From Entonaema liquescens (taxonomy: Eukaryota; Ascomycota; Sordariomycetes; Xylariales; Xylariaceae), in NCBI GenBank assembly GCA_902805475.1, contig CADCSX010000010.1:1769001-1833000 (forward strand): a stretch of DNA of 64,000 nucleotides, in the 5' to 3' direction. The position numbers were made by a program, and so were the translations under genes. This document shows positions 35,546 to 46,295 of this stretch, piece after piece (positions within the stretch are counted from its first letter, which is position 1; each line of letters opens with the position of its first letter). The notes beneath the pieces were generated by a model. That model saw only the letters and a program-made list of their open reading frames with translations, searched no databases and was not told where the DNA came from.

Positions 35546-36546
35546 ATGCCTGGCATCAACTCCTTACCGGAATCCATAAGGGACCCAAATAACTGCCAAA
35601 AAGACTTAGTTCTGGGAATTAATTATTCATACGGTTATAGGCCAAGCCTAGCTGCGGGCATAACTTTTAGCGTTCTTTTCGGAATTGCGTTCTTCGGTCA
35701 CTCATTTCAAACCATCCGTTTGAGGCGATGGACATCGGCGTTACTTGCTGTTGGTGCCCTGAGTACGTACAACCTTTCTAGCGACTTGGATACTGAAGGA
35801 AACTAACTTGCACTGCAGCTGAGCTGATTGGATGGATCGGCCGCACTTGGTCTGCCGAATGCCCCTATAATCGGAATGCCTTCCTGATGCAAATTACGAC
35901 GCTTATTATCGGGCCTGTATTCTATACGGCGGCTTTGTATGTTTTACTAGGCACACTTATTAGCATATTGGGGCGTGAATACAGTCTCATCTCTGCGAGG
36001 ATGTACACCATTGTGTTTCTGACCTGTGACATTGTGTCGCTCGTCGTTCAGGTAATTATCACACCCTCGCTCTTACTAGTACTGTTAATGCTAACTTAGC
36101 ATTGAAAACACCAGGCTGCTGGCGGTGCAATGGCCTCAACAGCAGGAAATAATGCCAACAGTACCAAACTAGGGACCAACATCATGGTTTCCGGTGTCTT
36201 GTTTCAACTTGCAGCCATGACTCTATTTGCTTTACTCGCATTAGATTTCCTGCGAAGGGCATCTAAGTTGGGGATGCCAGGAGAGTACAATAAGGTTCTC
36301 ATAGCTTTATTCATTTCGCTTGGCGCTATCTTCGCTCGTAGCATTTTCCGAGCGGTGGAGCTCTTAGAGGGGTGGAACGGGTACTTGATGATGCATGAGA
36401 TATATTTCATCACCCTCGATGGAGGTTTGATGGTGCTGGCTGTCGTTATGTTCTTGCCCTTGGATCCAGCAAGGATCATTCCCAAAACTTACACTAACAT
36501 GGAGAAGGACAATGGCGATTCGAGTGAGTTTAGCGCGGGAGTTTGA
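35546..36546 (+). CDS. RTA1-like seven-helix membrane protein
   Basis: Three exons: 35546-35762, 35819-36051 and 36115-36546, with introns of 56 and 63 nt, giving 293 aa. The start at 35546 (MPGINSLPES) places about 30 residues before YGYRPSLAA, the usual RTA1 opening; the upstream ATG at 35369 would add 59 unusual residues. Motifs are GWIGRTWSAECPYNRNAFLMQ, TLIIGPVFYTAALYVLLG, FLTCDIVSLVVQAAGGAMAS and FRAVELLEGWNG, all RTA1-type. Yeast members (RTA1, RSB1) affect 7-aminocholesterol resistance and sphingoid-base export. Location is the plasma membrane or endomembranes. Specific substrate unknown. Confidence 0.9.
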
Positions 36547-37273
36547 TGGATGTGACTACCTACCCGTGAAATATCTATTTTTGGGATTGCATTAACTGGG
36601 ATGTATAATAGTGTCTAGGAAATCGGTGGAGGTTTAGGAGGACTGCCTCAATATTCATAAAAGCCTTGTTTGGAGTACAAGAGAATTGTGAAATATTTAG
36701 AGTCAAATAGACAGCTTTAATTTTAGATACATAGCAGTATGAGCTTTTAATAGACAGTCCAGCTCCATTGAACCGCCTGAGACAAAGAGACCGTGACTGG
36801 CTAGTTGTCATAGTTACACCTTGTTTTCATCCTCACAACGATGTAGGCAGGGTCTAACTTCCTAGGATTTCCTACTCTAGATAGTAATACGAATAGGCAC
36901 TTCTTAATTTATAGACGTATATAAGTAACTTTATTCGTCGTCCAGGATACTAAGGGCTGTAATCTTAGCTAACTGATGAGAAAGCATCGTAGGTATTTCT
37001 TTGTTAATGCTGTGAAACATCGAATCAAAGCTAATGAGCCCGAACAACTACAGCGTTCTCAAGCAACAATAACTAAGCCGAATTAGTCAGTTGTACAGAA
37101 ACACAGCTAAAACTAGTATTATATAAATATACGACGACTTACCATATAAGTCGCGCCTTGCCGCTATTATCGAGTCCACTATGCATTCCCTCATACTGTA
37201 TAATATTCTGCTTTTGATTACTGACAATATAGGTTTTAAGGGGTTCACCCTCACTGTTTAGCCAAACGACAAG
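36547..37273. other. 727 bp intergenic region
   Basis: 3' end of the RTA1-like gene and promoter of the gene at 37274. AT-rich; the small minus frame at 36575 has no recognisable feature. Confidence 0.4.
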
Positions 37274-37828
37274 ATGACGAACAACGTGCCTACACCTAAA
37301 GGTCCTTCACGGGGGATCTTACTCCGAACCAAAACCGATGGCCCACAGAAGGAGTCCGGATCAAAACGAGTAAATTTCCTTCAGGGCCTATTCCAAAAAC
37401 TAGGATTAAGCAAGAAGAAGACAGGAAAGGGTGCGGCCGGAGAGCAAAGTACCAACTTTGAGGTTGAGGATGCCAGCTTTGCCCCGGTTACGGTATTTGA
37501 TGATCCTAATGAGGTCTTCTTAAAGTCAGATGGTACACCACTAATAAGGACAAGATCGGTGCCAGCTACTAACCCTCCAAGCACTCGGGCTCTATGGGAA
37601 GAGATAAGCACAATTCGTTCATTCGAGTGGAAGCCTCGCAGTGTGACATCTTTCCGTGACATTGACAACCAAGAAATCGAACGCCGTATGCAGCATCTTA
37701 TTATGCGTTGCGCAATGGACGGATATGAAGTAACCCTTCAGGAATCGTACGACGTATTAGCGATGGTAGAAGGGTCGGTAAGCCAGGCTGTCGAGTATAT
37801 GAAGGTATTGAGAGACTTTGACAATTAA
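37274..37828 (+). CDS. hypothetical protein with a KRVNF docking-type motif
   Basis: Single exon, 184 aa, ATG at 37274 in good context. The N-terminus reads PSRGILLRTKT and then KRVNF at residues 31-35, matching the RVxF consensus by which many regulators bind protein phosphatase 1. Related GIL-then-K/R-V-x-F arrangements occur in some fungal mitotic proteins (memory). A Lys-rich stretch follows (KLGLSKKKTGKG), then a disordered middle. The last 50 residues (IERRMQHLIMRCAMDGYEVT, SYDVLAMVEGSVSQAVEYMK) look helical and could be a small UBA-like bundle. No signal peptide or membrane helix. Family not recognised. Confidence 0.65.
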   Translation: MTNNVPTPKGPSRGILLRTKTDGPQKESGSKRVNFLQGLFQKLGLSKKKTGKGAAGEQSTNFEVEDASFAPVTVFDDPNEVFLKSDGTPLIRTRSVPATNPPSTRALWEEISTIRSFEWKPRSVTSFRDIDNQEIERRMQHLIMRCAMDGYEVTLQESYDVLAMVEGSVSQAVEYMKVLRDFDN

Positions 37829-38895
37829 TCTTAATTGTAAGAATAGCATTAATCACATGGGGTTGGCCCATTTAGGATGTGTTAGTCTATAGGAAGATTC
37901 CCCTAGAGCGGGTCATTCAAGTAATTCATTAGTGTCTAAAGTAATTAACTGAGGTACTTGAAGTATCAAATATTCATTTCTTATCAATGATTATTAGTAG
38001 GTCGGAATATGGTAAGAGTACGGTAACTTTCTATAATTCTAACTCCGACTATAATCTCGAAACCTCTTATGTCAATGTTGTCCCAATACTGGCAAAGCTC
38101 AGAGGTGGTATAAAAACAGGTACTTTACTTATTCTAGCAGATGATTAGGTACCGGCCGGAGTGACACATGCCCTAGGATATATTATTGGGCTTTTACCTA
38201 GTAGATAAGCTACCATAGACGGACTGGTCCTCGTCGGACATGGCAGCATTAAGCGCAGGTGCTCCTTGTTTTATATGATTAGACCACTAACATCGGTACG
38301 CAATCCCACTTAGGAGGTAGGTAATCAGACAACACGGTTTAAATTTTGCTGTACTAAATATATTGTTAGTTGTCCGAGGTATTTAATCATCAAGAACCTG
38401 CTGAGTAGGGAATAAACTTCTACTTTGAGGCAGACTACTATAGCTCGTGGTTATTTGGCGTAACATGTGAACTTAAATCGACAATGCTTGAAGGCACAGG
38501 GAGATAATAATGAGGTACTGATACCACGAGTGGCGAGTTAAACTCAACTTACATGAAGAGCCGTAGTTCTGGGTAAACGGCTTACAAGCAGGACATAAGC
38601 AGCTCATCCAAGTCCGGCCAATTCCCTATGGGACACTCGGATCTTACCTCGGAGTTTCTCGGATAAAAACGTGTGGCGTTTGTAACATTCGCATCTGGAT
38701 TACAAATTAGTAACTCCCGAATAGAAGCGAGTATGCTATACCATGGATACGGTGACTGGTTGGTCTGGTATTAAAGTAAGGCTCATGATGCACCGGCTTA
38801 TTTCTAAACCTTCCTCCAATGTGATACGAACAGCTTCCGGATCTTTGCTTCTACTCCACAGCATTTGACACTTCCAAATCGCATCTGCAATTACA
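37829..38895. other. 1.07 kb intergenic region
   Basis: Between two genes on the same strand. No frame longer than 60 codons, repeat or RNA gene seen. Confidence 0.4.
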
Positions 38896-39694
38896 ATGGA
38901 TTCGACCTTGCCGTCGAAGCAGGAGGATGCAGGCGTGATGGAGGATTATCAACAGTGGAAGGCAATGGGCCAGGGTGGTATATCACTTGACTGGGCTGGA
39001 TACATGTCCCAGGTCGACGCCGCAAAGACAAAGGCATTGGGTGCCGACGAAACGATCCAGCCTGGTTTTTATGACAACCTTGAAAAGCGGGCTATTGGAT
39101 GGAAGAAGGCCACAGAGCAACAGAAAGCTAATGCTCAAAAGTCCTTTCTGAAAGAAGCCCTTCCAGTACGGTCGGGACCCCGCGCTAGGGCGAAGCCTTA
39201 CGTGTACCCTCAGCGTGAGAGGAGTGCTGATTACCCCCAAGATCAAGCCGTCAAACAAGTGAGTGTGTTTAATTTATATCCTATTCTGAGTGACACCGTC
39301 AGTACTAGCCCTGCTAACATCAGTTAAGGTGTACTTGGAGGCTTTCAATAATTTAGGTGAGATCAACTCGGATATCGAATGGAAGACTTCAGTGCTCGAA
39401 AAACACGGTCAGGCGTTGTTTACCAAGAGCTCAGTTCCGCTTTCGCCTCTAACAGGGCCATCTTCTCGAGAGATCTGCCACATCCATGACACAGATCTGT
39501 CTGGCCATGTCACCTTGTCATTTGCAGACGCGGCAGATGTTATATCGAAAGGTTGGGGTGAACGTCATCGTCTAAGTGGTACCGACTGGCTTCACCTTGG
39601 CTTCACGATGCTCTATGTGCCGAACACAGTAGAGGAAATTGATATTTTTATAAAGATCTTCCAGGCTGGTATTGATTATATGAGAAGTGGTTAG
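38896..39694 (+). CDS. DUF5519 / luciferase-domain family protein
   Basis: Two exons: 38896-39258 and 39329-39694, with a 70-nt phase-0 intron carrying GCTAAC, giving 242 aa. The C-terminal part (HIHDTDLSGHVTLSFADAADVI, KGWGERHRLSGT, LHLGFTMLYVPNTVEEIDIF) matches what I recall of the fungal DUF5519 domain, which Pfam labels luciferase. The label does not show that the protein makes light. The first 120 residues are charged, probably disordered, and lack a signal peptide. Catalytic role unknown. Confidence 0.65.
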
Positions 39695-39752
39695 ATTTGA
39701 TTCGTATTCAGTTTTTGCTTGAGCATGATATATCATGCTAAGAACTATCAAC

Positions 39753-40589
39753 TCAATTCGCAATATTGATCTCCTTAAATCTCTTGGTGTTGTCTGTGAT
39801 TGCAACCTCGACTGGGATACGTTCCATGCTACTCGCACCAAAAAATCCGTGCACTCCTTTCGTTCGGGTAAGGACATATTCCGCGTCCTTGACCTCGGCG
39901 ATCGGGCCACCGTGACACAATACAATCACATCTTCCTTTACTTTTACTACCGCATCTCGGATATCTTGGATTAACTTGACACTTTGGTCTAATGTCCTTC
40001 CTGTCTTCCCTCCAATGCCCTTACTCGTCGTTAAGCCCATGTGCGCGACTATGATGTCGGCACCTGCTTTTGTCATGCTGACTGCCTCGTCGACATTAAA
40101 CACGTAGGGCGAGGTAACGAGGCCCATTTCAGAAGCGATCCGTATCATATCGACCTCGATCTCGTAACCCATGCCCGTCTCCTCGAGGTTAATCCTGAAG
40201 TTCCCATCCATGAGTCCGACAGTAGGGAAATTCTGAACGCCGCTAAATCCTAGCTCTTTTAGCTGCTTTAAGAACTGCCGCATGTCTCGAAATGGGTCCG
40301 TTCCGCAGACGCCGGCAAAGACAGGTGTATGTCGAACGACGGGCAGGACCTCCCGTGCCATGTCCACGACGATAGCGTTCGCATCGCCATACGGTAACAA
40401 TCCCGCGAGAGATCCGCGACCGGCCATCCTATAGCGACCGGAGTTATAAATGATAATAAGATCCGCGCCACCAGCTTCAACAAATTTGGCAGACAGGCCA
40501 ATCCCTGCCCCAGCGCCCACAATAGGGCGACGAGAAGATATTACTTCCCGAAGGCGCTGAAGGATATCCGCGCGTGAGAAGAATACCAT
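39753..40589 (-). CDS. TIM-barrel PEP-hydrolase-like protein (Tm-1 C-terminal-type domain)
   Basis: Single exon, 278 aa, started at the ATG at 40589; the longer frame begins only at a non-ATG codon. The product is one TIM barrel: PIVGAGAGIGLSAKFVEAGGADLIIIYNSGRYRMAGRGSL, then TPVFAGVCGTDPFRDM, GFSGVQNFPTVGLMDG, ADIIVAHMGLTTSKG, VIVLCHGGPIAEVKDAEYVL and GFFGASSMERIPVE. This is the PF09370 family (phosphoenolpyruvate-hydrolase-like), the C-terminal half of the plant Tm-1 protein. It is divergent from the UPF0261 gene at 40956, encoding the other half. No targeting signal. Reaction not established. Confidence 0.88.
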   Translation of the reverse strand: MVFFSRADILQRLREVISSRRPIVGAGAGIGLSAKFVEAGGADLIIIYNSGRYRMAGRGSLAGLLPYGDANAIVVDMAREVLPVVRHTPVFAGVCGTDPFRDMRQFLKQLKELGFSGVQNFPTVGLMDGNFRINLEETGMGYEIEVDMIRIASEMGLVTSPYVFNVDEAVSMTKAGADIIVAHMGLTTSKGIGGKTGRTLDQSVKLIQDIRDAVVKVKEDVIVLCHGGPIAEVKDAEYVLTRTKGVHGFFGASSMERIPVEVAITDNTKRFKEINIAN

Positions 40590-40955
40590 GGTCACTGATA
40601 GTCGAGTGTGAGTTGAGTAGTAGGCGTACGAGGAGAGGGGTTTCGCATAAGATAAAAGTGTTGGTTTTGAGCTATGTGATGGACCCTTGCATCTACCCAA
40701 TCTGCGATCATCGCGTAGCATACTACGTAATACTTAGCTCAAGTAATTGCCGAAGCAATAGAAGATGATTCGACATCTTCCCCGCTCTATCTTACTTCAA
40801 AATATTACTTTTGTAGTTACACAACGTATGTCTATCTTGGAGGTATGTATGTAAAGTAGGAGGTCTGAATATTGGTAAGAGTAATATTAAAAATGGCAAA
40901 CAGTACCTTTCTCTTATTTTGCTCCCTGACCACTCTGGAAGCTTAAAAGTTCACG
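40590..40955. promoter_or_regulatory. shared divergent promoter of the TIM-barrel / UPF0261 pair
   Basis: 366 bp between two head-to-head start codons. A TACGTAATA-type stretch and AT-rich DNA are present near 40720-40890. Co-regulation is inferred from arrangement only. Confidence 0.4.
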
Positions 40956-42224
40956 ATGTCTTCGCCGAGAACTTCTATTGCCGTGATTGGCACATTTGAT
41001 ACCAAACTTGACGAATTTCTTTATCTAAGGTCCCAAATTCTTGAGAATGATCCATCGCTAAACGTCATTCTAATCGATGCAGGTCGATCTACGGTAGAGC
41101 ATGAAGCCATAAGCACCAAGCAACATGAAGTTGTAGATGCTAGCGGATTCCAAGGAGATAAAAGTGACTTCATGTCACTCCCTCGTGGTGATCTCGTCAA
41201 AACAATGATTAAAGGGGCTATCAAAGTAGTTGGACTCCTCAAAGACCGCGAAGAGATCCAGGCCATAATCAGCCTCGGCGGTAGTGGAGGAACTAGCATT
41301 TCCTCTGCCGTCATGCGAGAGCTTCCCGTGACATTTCCCAAATTGATCGTATCCACTGTCGCCTCTAGCGACGTAAGCTCTTATGTCGCAGAGACCGACA
41401 TTACTATGATGCACAGTGTGGTTGACATCGCAGGTTTGAACGAAGTATTGAAGCCAGTACTCGAAAATGCCGCAGCGGCGATTGTGGGTATGGCGAAAGC
41501 ATATGTTAAGAGGATTGATAACGGGCATAGCAATATCAACCCGAGTAAAAGGGGGATTGGTATCACCATGTTCGGCGTCACCACAAAGGGGGTGGACGCT
41601 GCGCGCAAATGGCTAGAATCCTACGGCTTCGAGGTCTACGTCTTTCATGCCACGGGCTCTGGCGGGCGGTCGATGGAAAGGCTAGCTAAGGAAAACCGAC
41701 TCCATGGCATACTCGATCTAACTACCACTGAGCTGGCCGACGAGTTGGCAGGTGGCGTCTTCGGCGCGGGTAGTAGCAGATTGACAGTCGCTGCCAAAGC
41801 AGGCTTACCTCAAATTGTCAGCGTCGGTGCCCTAGATATGGTTAACTTCGGACCCAGGGATACGGTACCAAAGGAGTTTCAAGGCAGGAGACTAATCGAA
41901 CACAATCCTTCAGTGACTATAGTCCGAACAACAGAGCAAGAATGTCAAGAATTAGGGAGGAGAGTAGCACAGAGACTCAAGGAGAACTGCACCAGACCTG
42001 AGTTGACAGAGATATGGCTTCCCTTAAGGGGAATTAGCGCTCTTGATACCGAAGGACAGGCCTTTTACGACCCATTGTCTGATGAGATCTTATTTACGGC
42101 TATTAAAAGTGGTCTTGAGGGGAGTGGAATCTTGGTAAAGGAGCTTGATACTGATATTAATGACCCAAGTTGGTCGGAGAGCATAGCTAAAAGATTGGTT
42201 GAGCTTATCGAGCTTAAGGGATAG
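40956..42224 (+). CDS. UPF0261 / Tm-1 N-terminal-type protein
   Basis: Single exon, 422 aa. The start reads IAVIGTFDTKLDEFLYL; then come LNVILIDAGRS, the Gly-rich loop IISLGGSGGTSISSAVMRELP, SSDVSSYVAETDITMMHSVVDIAGLN, ITMFGVTTKGVDAAR, VFHATGSGGRSMERLAKE and DLTTTELADELAGGVFGAG. These mark the UPF0261 family: two Rossmann-like domains, ATP binding known for the tomato Tm-1 N-terminal domain. Length matches bacterial UPF0261 proteins (about 400 aa). Head-to-head with the TIM-barrel gene, which is fused to this domain in plants, so the two products probably act together. Cellular substrate unknown. Confidence 0.9.
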   Translation: MSSPRTSIAVIGTFDTKLDEFLYLRSQILENDPSLNVILIDAGRSTVEHEAISTKQHEVVDASGFQGDKSDFMSLPRGDLVKTMIKGAIKVVGLLKDREEIQAIISLGGSGGTSISSAVMRELPVTFPKLIVSTVASSDVSSYVAETDITMMHSVVDIAGLNEVLKPVLENAAAAIVGMAKAYVKRIDNGHSNINPSKRGIGITMFGVTTKGVDAARKWLESYGFEVYVFHATGSGGRSMERLAKENRLHGILDLTTTELADELAGGVFGAGSSRLTVAAKAGLPQIVSVGALDMVNFGPRDTVPKEFQGRRLIEHNPSVTIVRTTEQECQELGRRVAQRLKENCTRPELTEIWLPLRGISALDTEGQAFYDPLSDEILFTAIKSGLEGSGILVKELDTDINDPSWSESIAKRLVELIELKG

Positions 42225-42352
42225 CCCTAACTCACGAAAGGGGGAAAACTCCGAAGGCATCCGATACTGTCGAAGCAGAGTCCATATACCACACTAATTG
42301 AGCGAATCTAACTATGGACCTTACCGTGGAATTATTCCATCATATCTTTGAT

Positions 42353-44326
42353 TCACTGAGCGTCCTTAACCGCCTCAGCGAGTAATCTTTGGGCCTTCTC
42401 AGACCTAGGTTTGAAGACTACATCGAGCTTACCAGGATGACTTGATAGTCCCGTGCTGAACTGAATAGTTTGCTCGATAGGCTTTCCGTCTGGCCCAACG
42501 GGTTTTGATATGTCAGTTGTGGCTATGAGGGTTGCCATAATGATCCACACAGATGCTTGTGCCAGATGACGTCCAACGCATACTCTACTTCGATTAGAAA
42601 TTCACGCGTGGTAGTAGGATAGTTATGATATATCCAACTTACCTACGACCGAAGCCAAACGGGCCAACTAGCAGGGGCTCACCATCCCCGCCTTCCTCCT
42701 GAGGAATATATCTGTCCGGGTTGTATTTCTCAGGGTCCTTGTACACGTTCAAGTCTCTGGACATAGCGAATGTGTTGTAATAAACCACGGTCCTGGAAAA
42801 CAAATTAGCAGATATTCGGTACTTACTTCTTAGCAAGATATGCAAGTACCCTTTAGGAATAAACATTCCGTTGTAAGTATCATCTTCGAGAGACCTATGA
42901 GGTATCCCGATAGGTGATAGTGGTCTCCATCTTGAGACCTCCTCCACTAAGTAGTCAATATAGCGTAGATTTGGCCTATCTTCGAAAGTGGGTAGCCTTT
43001 CTGTTCCTACTACCCTATCAATCTCGGCTCTTGCTTTTTCGAAAACCTCAGGATTCAACATCATATTTAGGATAGCAATCGTCGTCGTAGCGAAGGTCTA
43101 GGGAATACCGTAAGCTCCTGTAGTATAATCTTAACTAAAGCAACTAACCGTATTAGAACCCGCGATAAAAACAGCGCCAGATGCACCCTGGATATCTCGG
43201 AGTGTAAACTCATTGGGAGCACCCTCATCCTCATTTTCCTTGTGCTTGGTGAGAAGCGAATACGCAAATGACGGGTTGGCCGTACCCGCATCCTTGAGTG
43301 TATTAGCAACGACGTGAAAACCAATGCAGCACGAATACTTACAAACTCCTCCTTGATCGCTGAGAATGGGATATCGTGTAAATTCTTAATAGCCCAGCCC
43401 CATCTTCGCGCATGTTGCAAGCTTTTGAAAAGTTAAGAAATTGTGGAATATATCGGACTTTACGATTCGTTAGTCAAATTGGCACTATCTCTTCTAACCA
43501 GGAAACTTACATGACGGTAGATAGTCAACCAAGGCCGTTCCAGGGTTTCCTCCCCCGCCAGTTGCCATATTGGCATCTATGGCGATTTTGATGTAGGGGT
43601 CGTCATCTGATCTGACAGTGACACCAAAGCCTATACGAAGAACTATAGCAGAAGCGAAGCTTCATTCTATGTCAGTTACGAGATAGAACATCGAATCATC
43701 CCGAGGCTTACCGACGCAATGAAAAGTCCCAGGCTTCGGGGCGTTTGAGAATTCTGGAGACTGCCTGTCTTGCCTCATCTTCTTGAATCGGTCTATAGTT
43801 CGTAATAGCTGTCTTGGTAAATCCTGTCTGCAAAGCCGAACGATGCAACCGAAATCTCGGTCCGTATGGAAGGAAAGTTAATGTCAGACCCCATCCCATA
43901 ACATCAAATAGGACAAATCTGGGTCTGTCTTGATAATTGGCACCACGCTTATCTAGAAGCTCATTCGCAGCCTTCTGGGTGTTCAGGACGACCATATGGT
44001 TTCCCAAAACATTGAAATAGATGATATCAGAGTCTATTATTCACTTAGTAACAATAGGATGAGTTATCTTAACTTTAACAGTGACCTAGTTGCGTACTAT
44101 ATTGCTTGGCGTATTCCATATGCTTGAGGTGGGCATTTTCTATTGGCAACCTCCTAAAGTGCCCGAGGATGGGTTCTGCCGGAGGAGATGGTGGGAGCGG
44201 GTACGGAAACTTTCGATATAGGATTCTGAAAACACTATAAAGAAATAACCCAGTGACTATAAGCACTACAACCAGGTGTATGGGTAGGTTGACGAATGAT
44301 TCAGAAGTGTCCATGTCGGGCAGCAT
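42353..44326 (-). CDS. cytochrome P450 (CYP), with an apparent one-base frameshift
   Basis: Eight exons: 44326-44098, 44033-43712, 43659-43511, 43457-43343, 43292-43149, 43097-42850, 42792-42643 and 42584-42353. Introns are 50 to 64 nt. An N-terminal membrane anchor (HLVVVLIVTGLFLYSVF) and Pro-rich hinge (PYPLPPSPP) lead the protein. Then come the I-helix (FIAGSNTTFATT), EVSRWRP (ExxR), the DPEKYNPDRY region and the heme loop FGFGRRVCVGRHL, with the Arg codon split by the last intron. In exon 4 the frame shifts at the T run 43431-43428; one added T makes all eight exons a single 529-aa frame. Probably ER-bound monooxygenase; substrate unknown. Adjacency to the UPF0261 gene (convergent) implies no link. 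Confidence 0.82.
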
Positions 44327-45308
44327 TACCAAGACCTCTTGATCTTAGTATGGCCCTTCTACGTGTACACAATTATAACCCCAGTCGTCTTCCTCCTTGA
44401 CTGCGGATATTCTACATCGGGGTATTCCGAATCGTGGTGAGTCTAGGTTTAGTTTTAGTTAGAATCTAGTTTCTGTCGTAGCTTAGGTCAGTTTATAAGG
44501 CTGTGGAAATCGATGTGACAAGAAATAAAAGATGGGATGAGCTCGTTGTTCGGAAATACCATCAGTGCACCCCCAAATCCCAGCCCTATACCCCGCCACG
44601 GAAGAGCCCTACCAATAGTACAACCTTCATATGCTGGGTTATGTTAAAGACGCACCATGCAGGCCACGCAATGTAACCACCCATAAGAACACATACAGGG
44701 GTTTGCGATTTTTGAGCCCATGAATCCGATTGGTACCTACTCGAGTTACTAAGCTATATTCAACAACGATGGGAGCATATACATTAAATATCATAGAAAT
44801 AGGGGATGTGTGTCGTTACAACCTATGCGCGCGAGGGTTATCTTTTGGTTCGCCGTTATCCATCGGTTAACTACCGTAGATGGCTTTCCTACTTCAGGTT
44901 AGGTACTTCACGTTTTATCCTACCACTCAAACATGTATGGGTACTAGACATCGTGATATAGAGAAGTTGTAATAGTTACTTGATGTGACTCCTATCAGCT
45001 CTATATAGATTGTGTCAGTTATTATCAGTGATAATATCGCAACACAATTGAACTTCACCCATCTAAATCCTTTATATAGGTATGTACTACTTTACGAAAG
45101 ATAGTAGCCTTGGACTCAACTAGGTAGTTAAGTATATGCTAGCTCCCGTGTAGAATACGAATACTTAAAATCGACTCTTAAACGGCCCCATTCCGTAGCT
45201 TGCTCGATGAGTCTGCCTTCATATACATACGTACCTACACAGAAGGGTGTCCAGTATCTCATGAGTGACACAATTAATTCACTTCCTTAAATCTCTTTGC
45301 AACTCTTC
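44327..45308. other. 982 bp intergenic region
   Basis: P450 upstream DNA and AT-rich sequence before the oxidase relic. Nothing else recognised. Confidence 0.4.
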
Positions 45309-46295
45309 ATATGACGAATATGACCACTCGGTGTCCTACTGGCCTTGTCTCGCTCATCATCGTGCAATTGTCGGTGGAGTTCGTAACAGCAGTTATGATG
45401 ATGTTAGACAATGTCAGTCTATCCTTGGGGATCCTTCATGGTGGAGTGAGGAAGATTGAAATGGGTTGAACCAGACTGTCTAGGGGAAGCTGATTGCTAA
45501 CATACCTCTGGCGGCTCTATATCACTATTCTTCTCTGAATAAGGTCGATACATATGATCAAGACAAGTGCGATGCATTACGCAACTCATGGTTCTCCCCT
45601 GACCTCGCCAATATTGCCCATGTCCTGCCACTTCACCAACAACAGTTATAACCATTTTCTGGGCCCGGATTCTCCGTACAACCTTGAATATTACCCTCAA
45701 TATAATATTAATGTCACATCAGCTGCCGACTGGCAGGTTGCAGTTCGCTTTGTTAGAGACCACAATATTCGCCTGGTTGTTCGCAATACTGGCCACGATT
45801 ATCTGGGCAAATCGACTGGAGCATATGCCTTGGTAGTTCACTCTAGGTGGTCGTCTGATGGCTCGTGAGATTGTGCAAGGTTAGAATAGCACTGGTGCCT
45901 TGGCTAATGCTATAAGTATTCTCAACTCGCAGGCGCTCCTGCTTGAAGTTGTTTTCAACGCAGCCAATGCGGTTTCAAGCCCCAGCGATGTTGCAGCGAA
46001 CCCTTACATCCACAGGACCCTTTTCAGCGTTATCGTAACCTTACCGCTGAACTATACCGACTAGATTATGCCTAAGGAAGCACATGACAAGGTAACTTAC
46101 GAACTGTTGCTGGAACTGGAGGCTCTTACACTTAGCGGGGATGGTTATCTCAACGGAGCTGACTTCCAGGAGCTAGAATTTAAAACTACATCCTACAGCA
46201 TTCATTATGAGAAGCTATTAGCTAAGAGAACTAAGAGAACATGCGACCCTGATGACACGTTATACGCCAAGACTATCGTAGGGAGTTACCGATGA
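45309..46295 (+). pseudogene. relic of a berberine-bridge-type FAD-linked oxidase
   Basis: Scattered frames align in order with secreted BBE-like oxidases. First comes CQSILGDPSWWSEED, cut by a TGA at 45457 where the family has Trp. LNQTV follows, ended by a TAG at 45481, then KLIANIPLAA. After a frame change near 45620 comes SPYNLEYYPQYNINVTSAAD and IRLVVRNTGHDYLGKSTGAY, the FAD-binding core; its His is the usual covalent FAD site. The C-terminus reads PLNYTD, a stop, then ALTLSGDGYLNGADFQELEF and YAKTIVGS. Most of the substrate-binding middle is missing and total length is roughly half the normal size. At least three stops and one frameshift make it non-functional. Confidence 0.75.
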
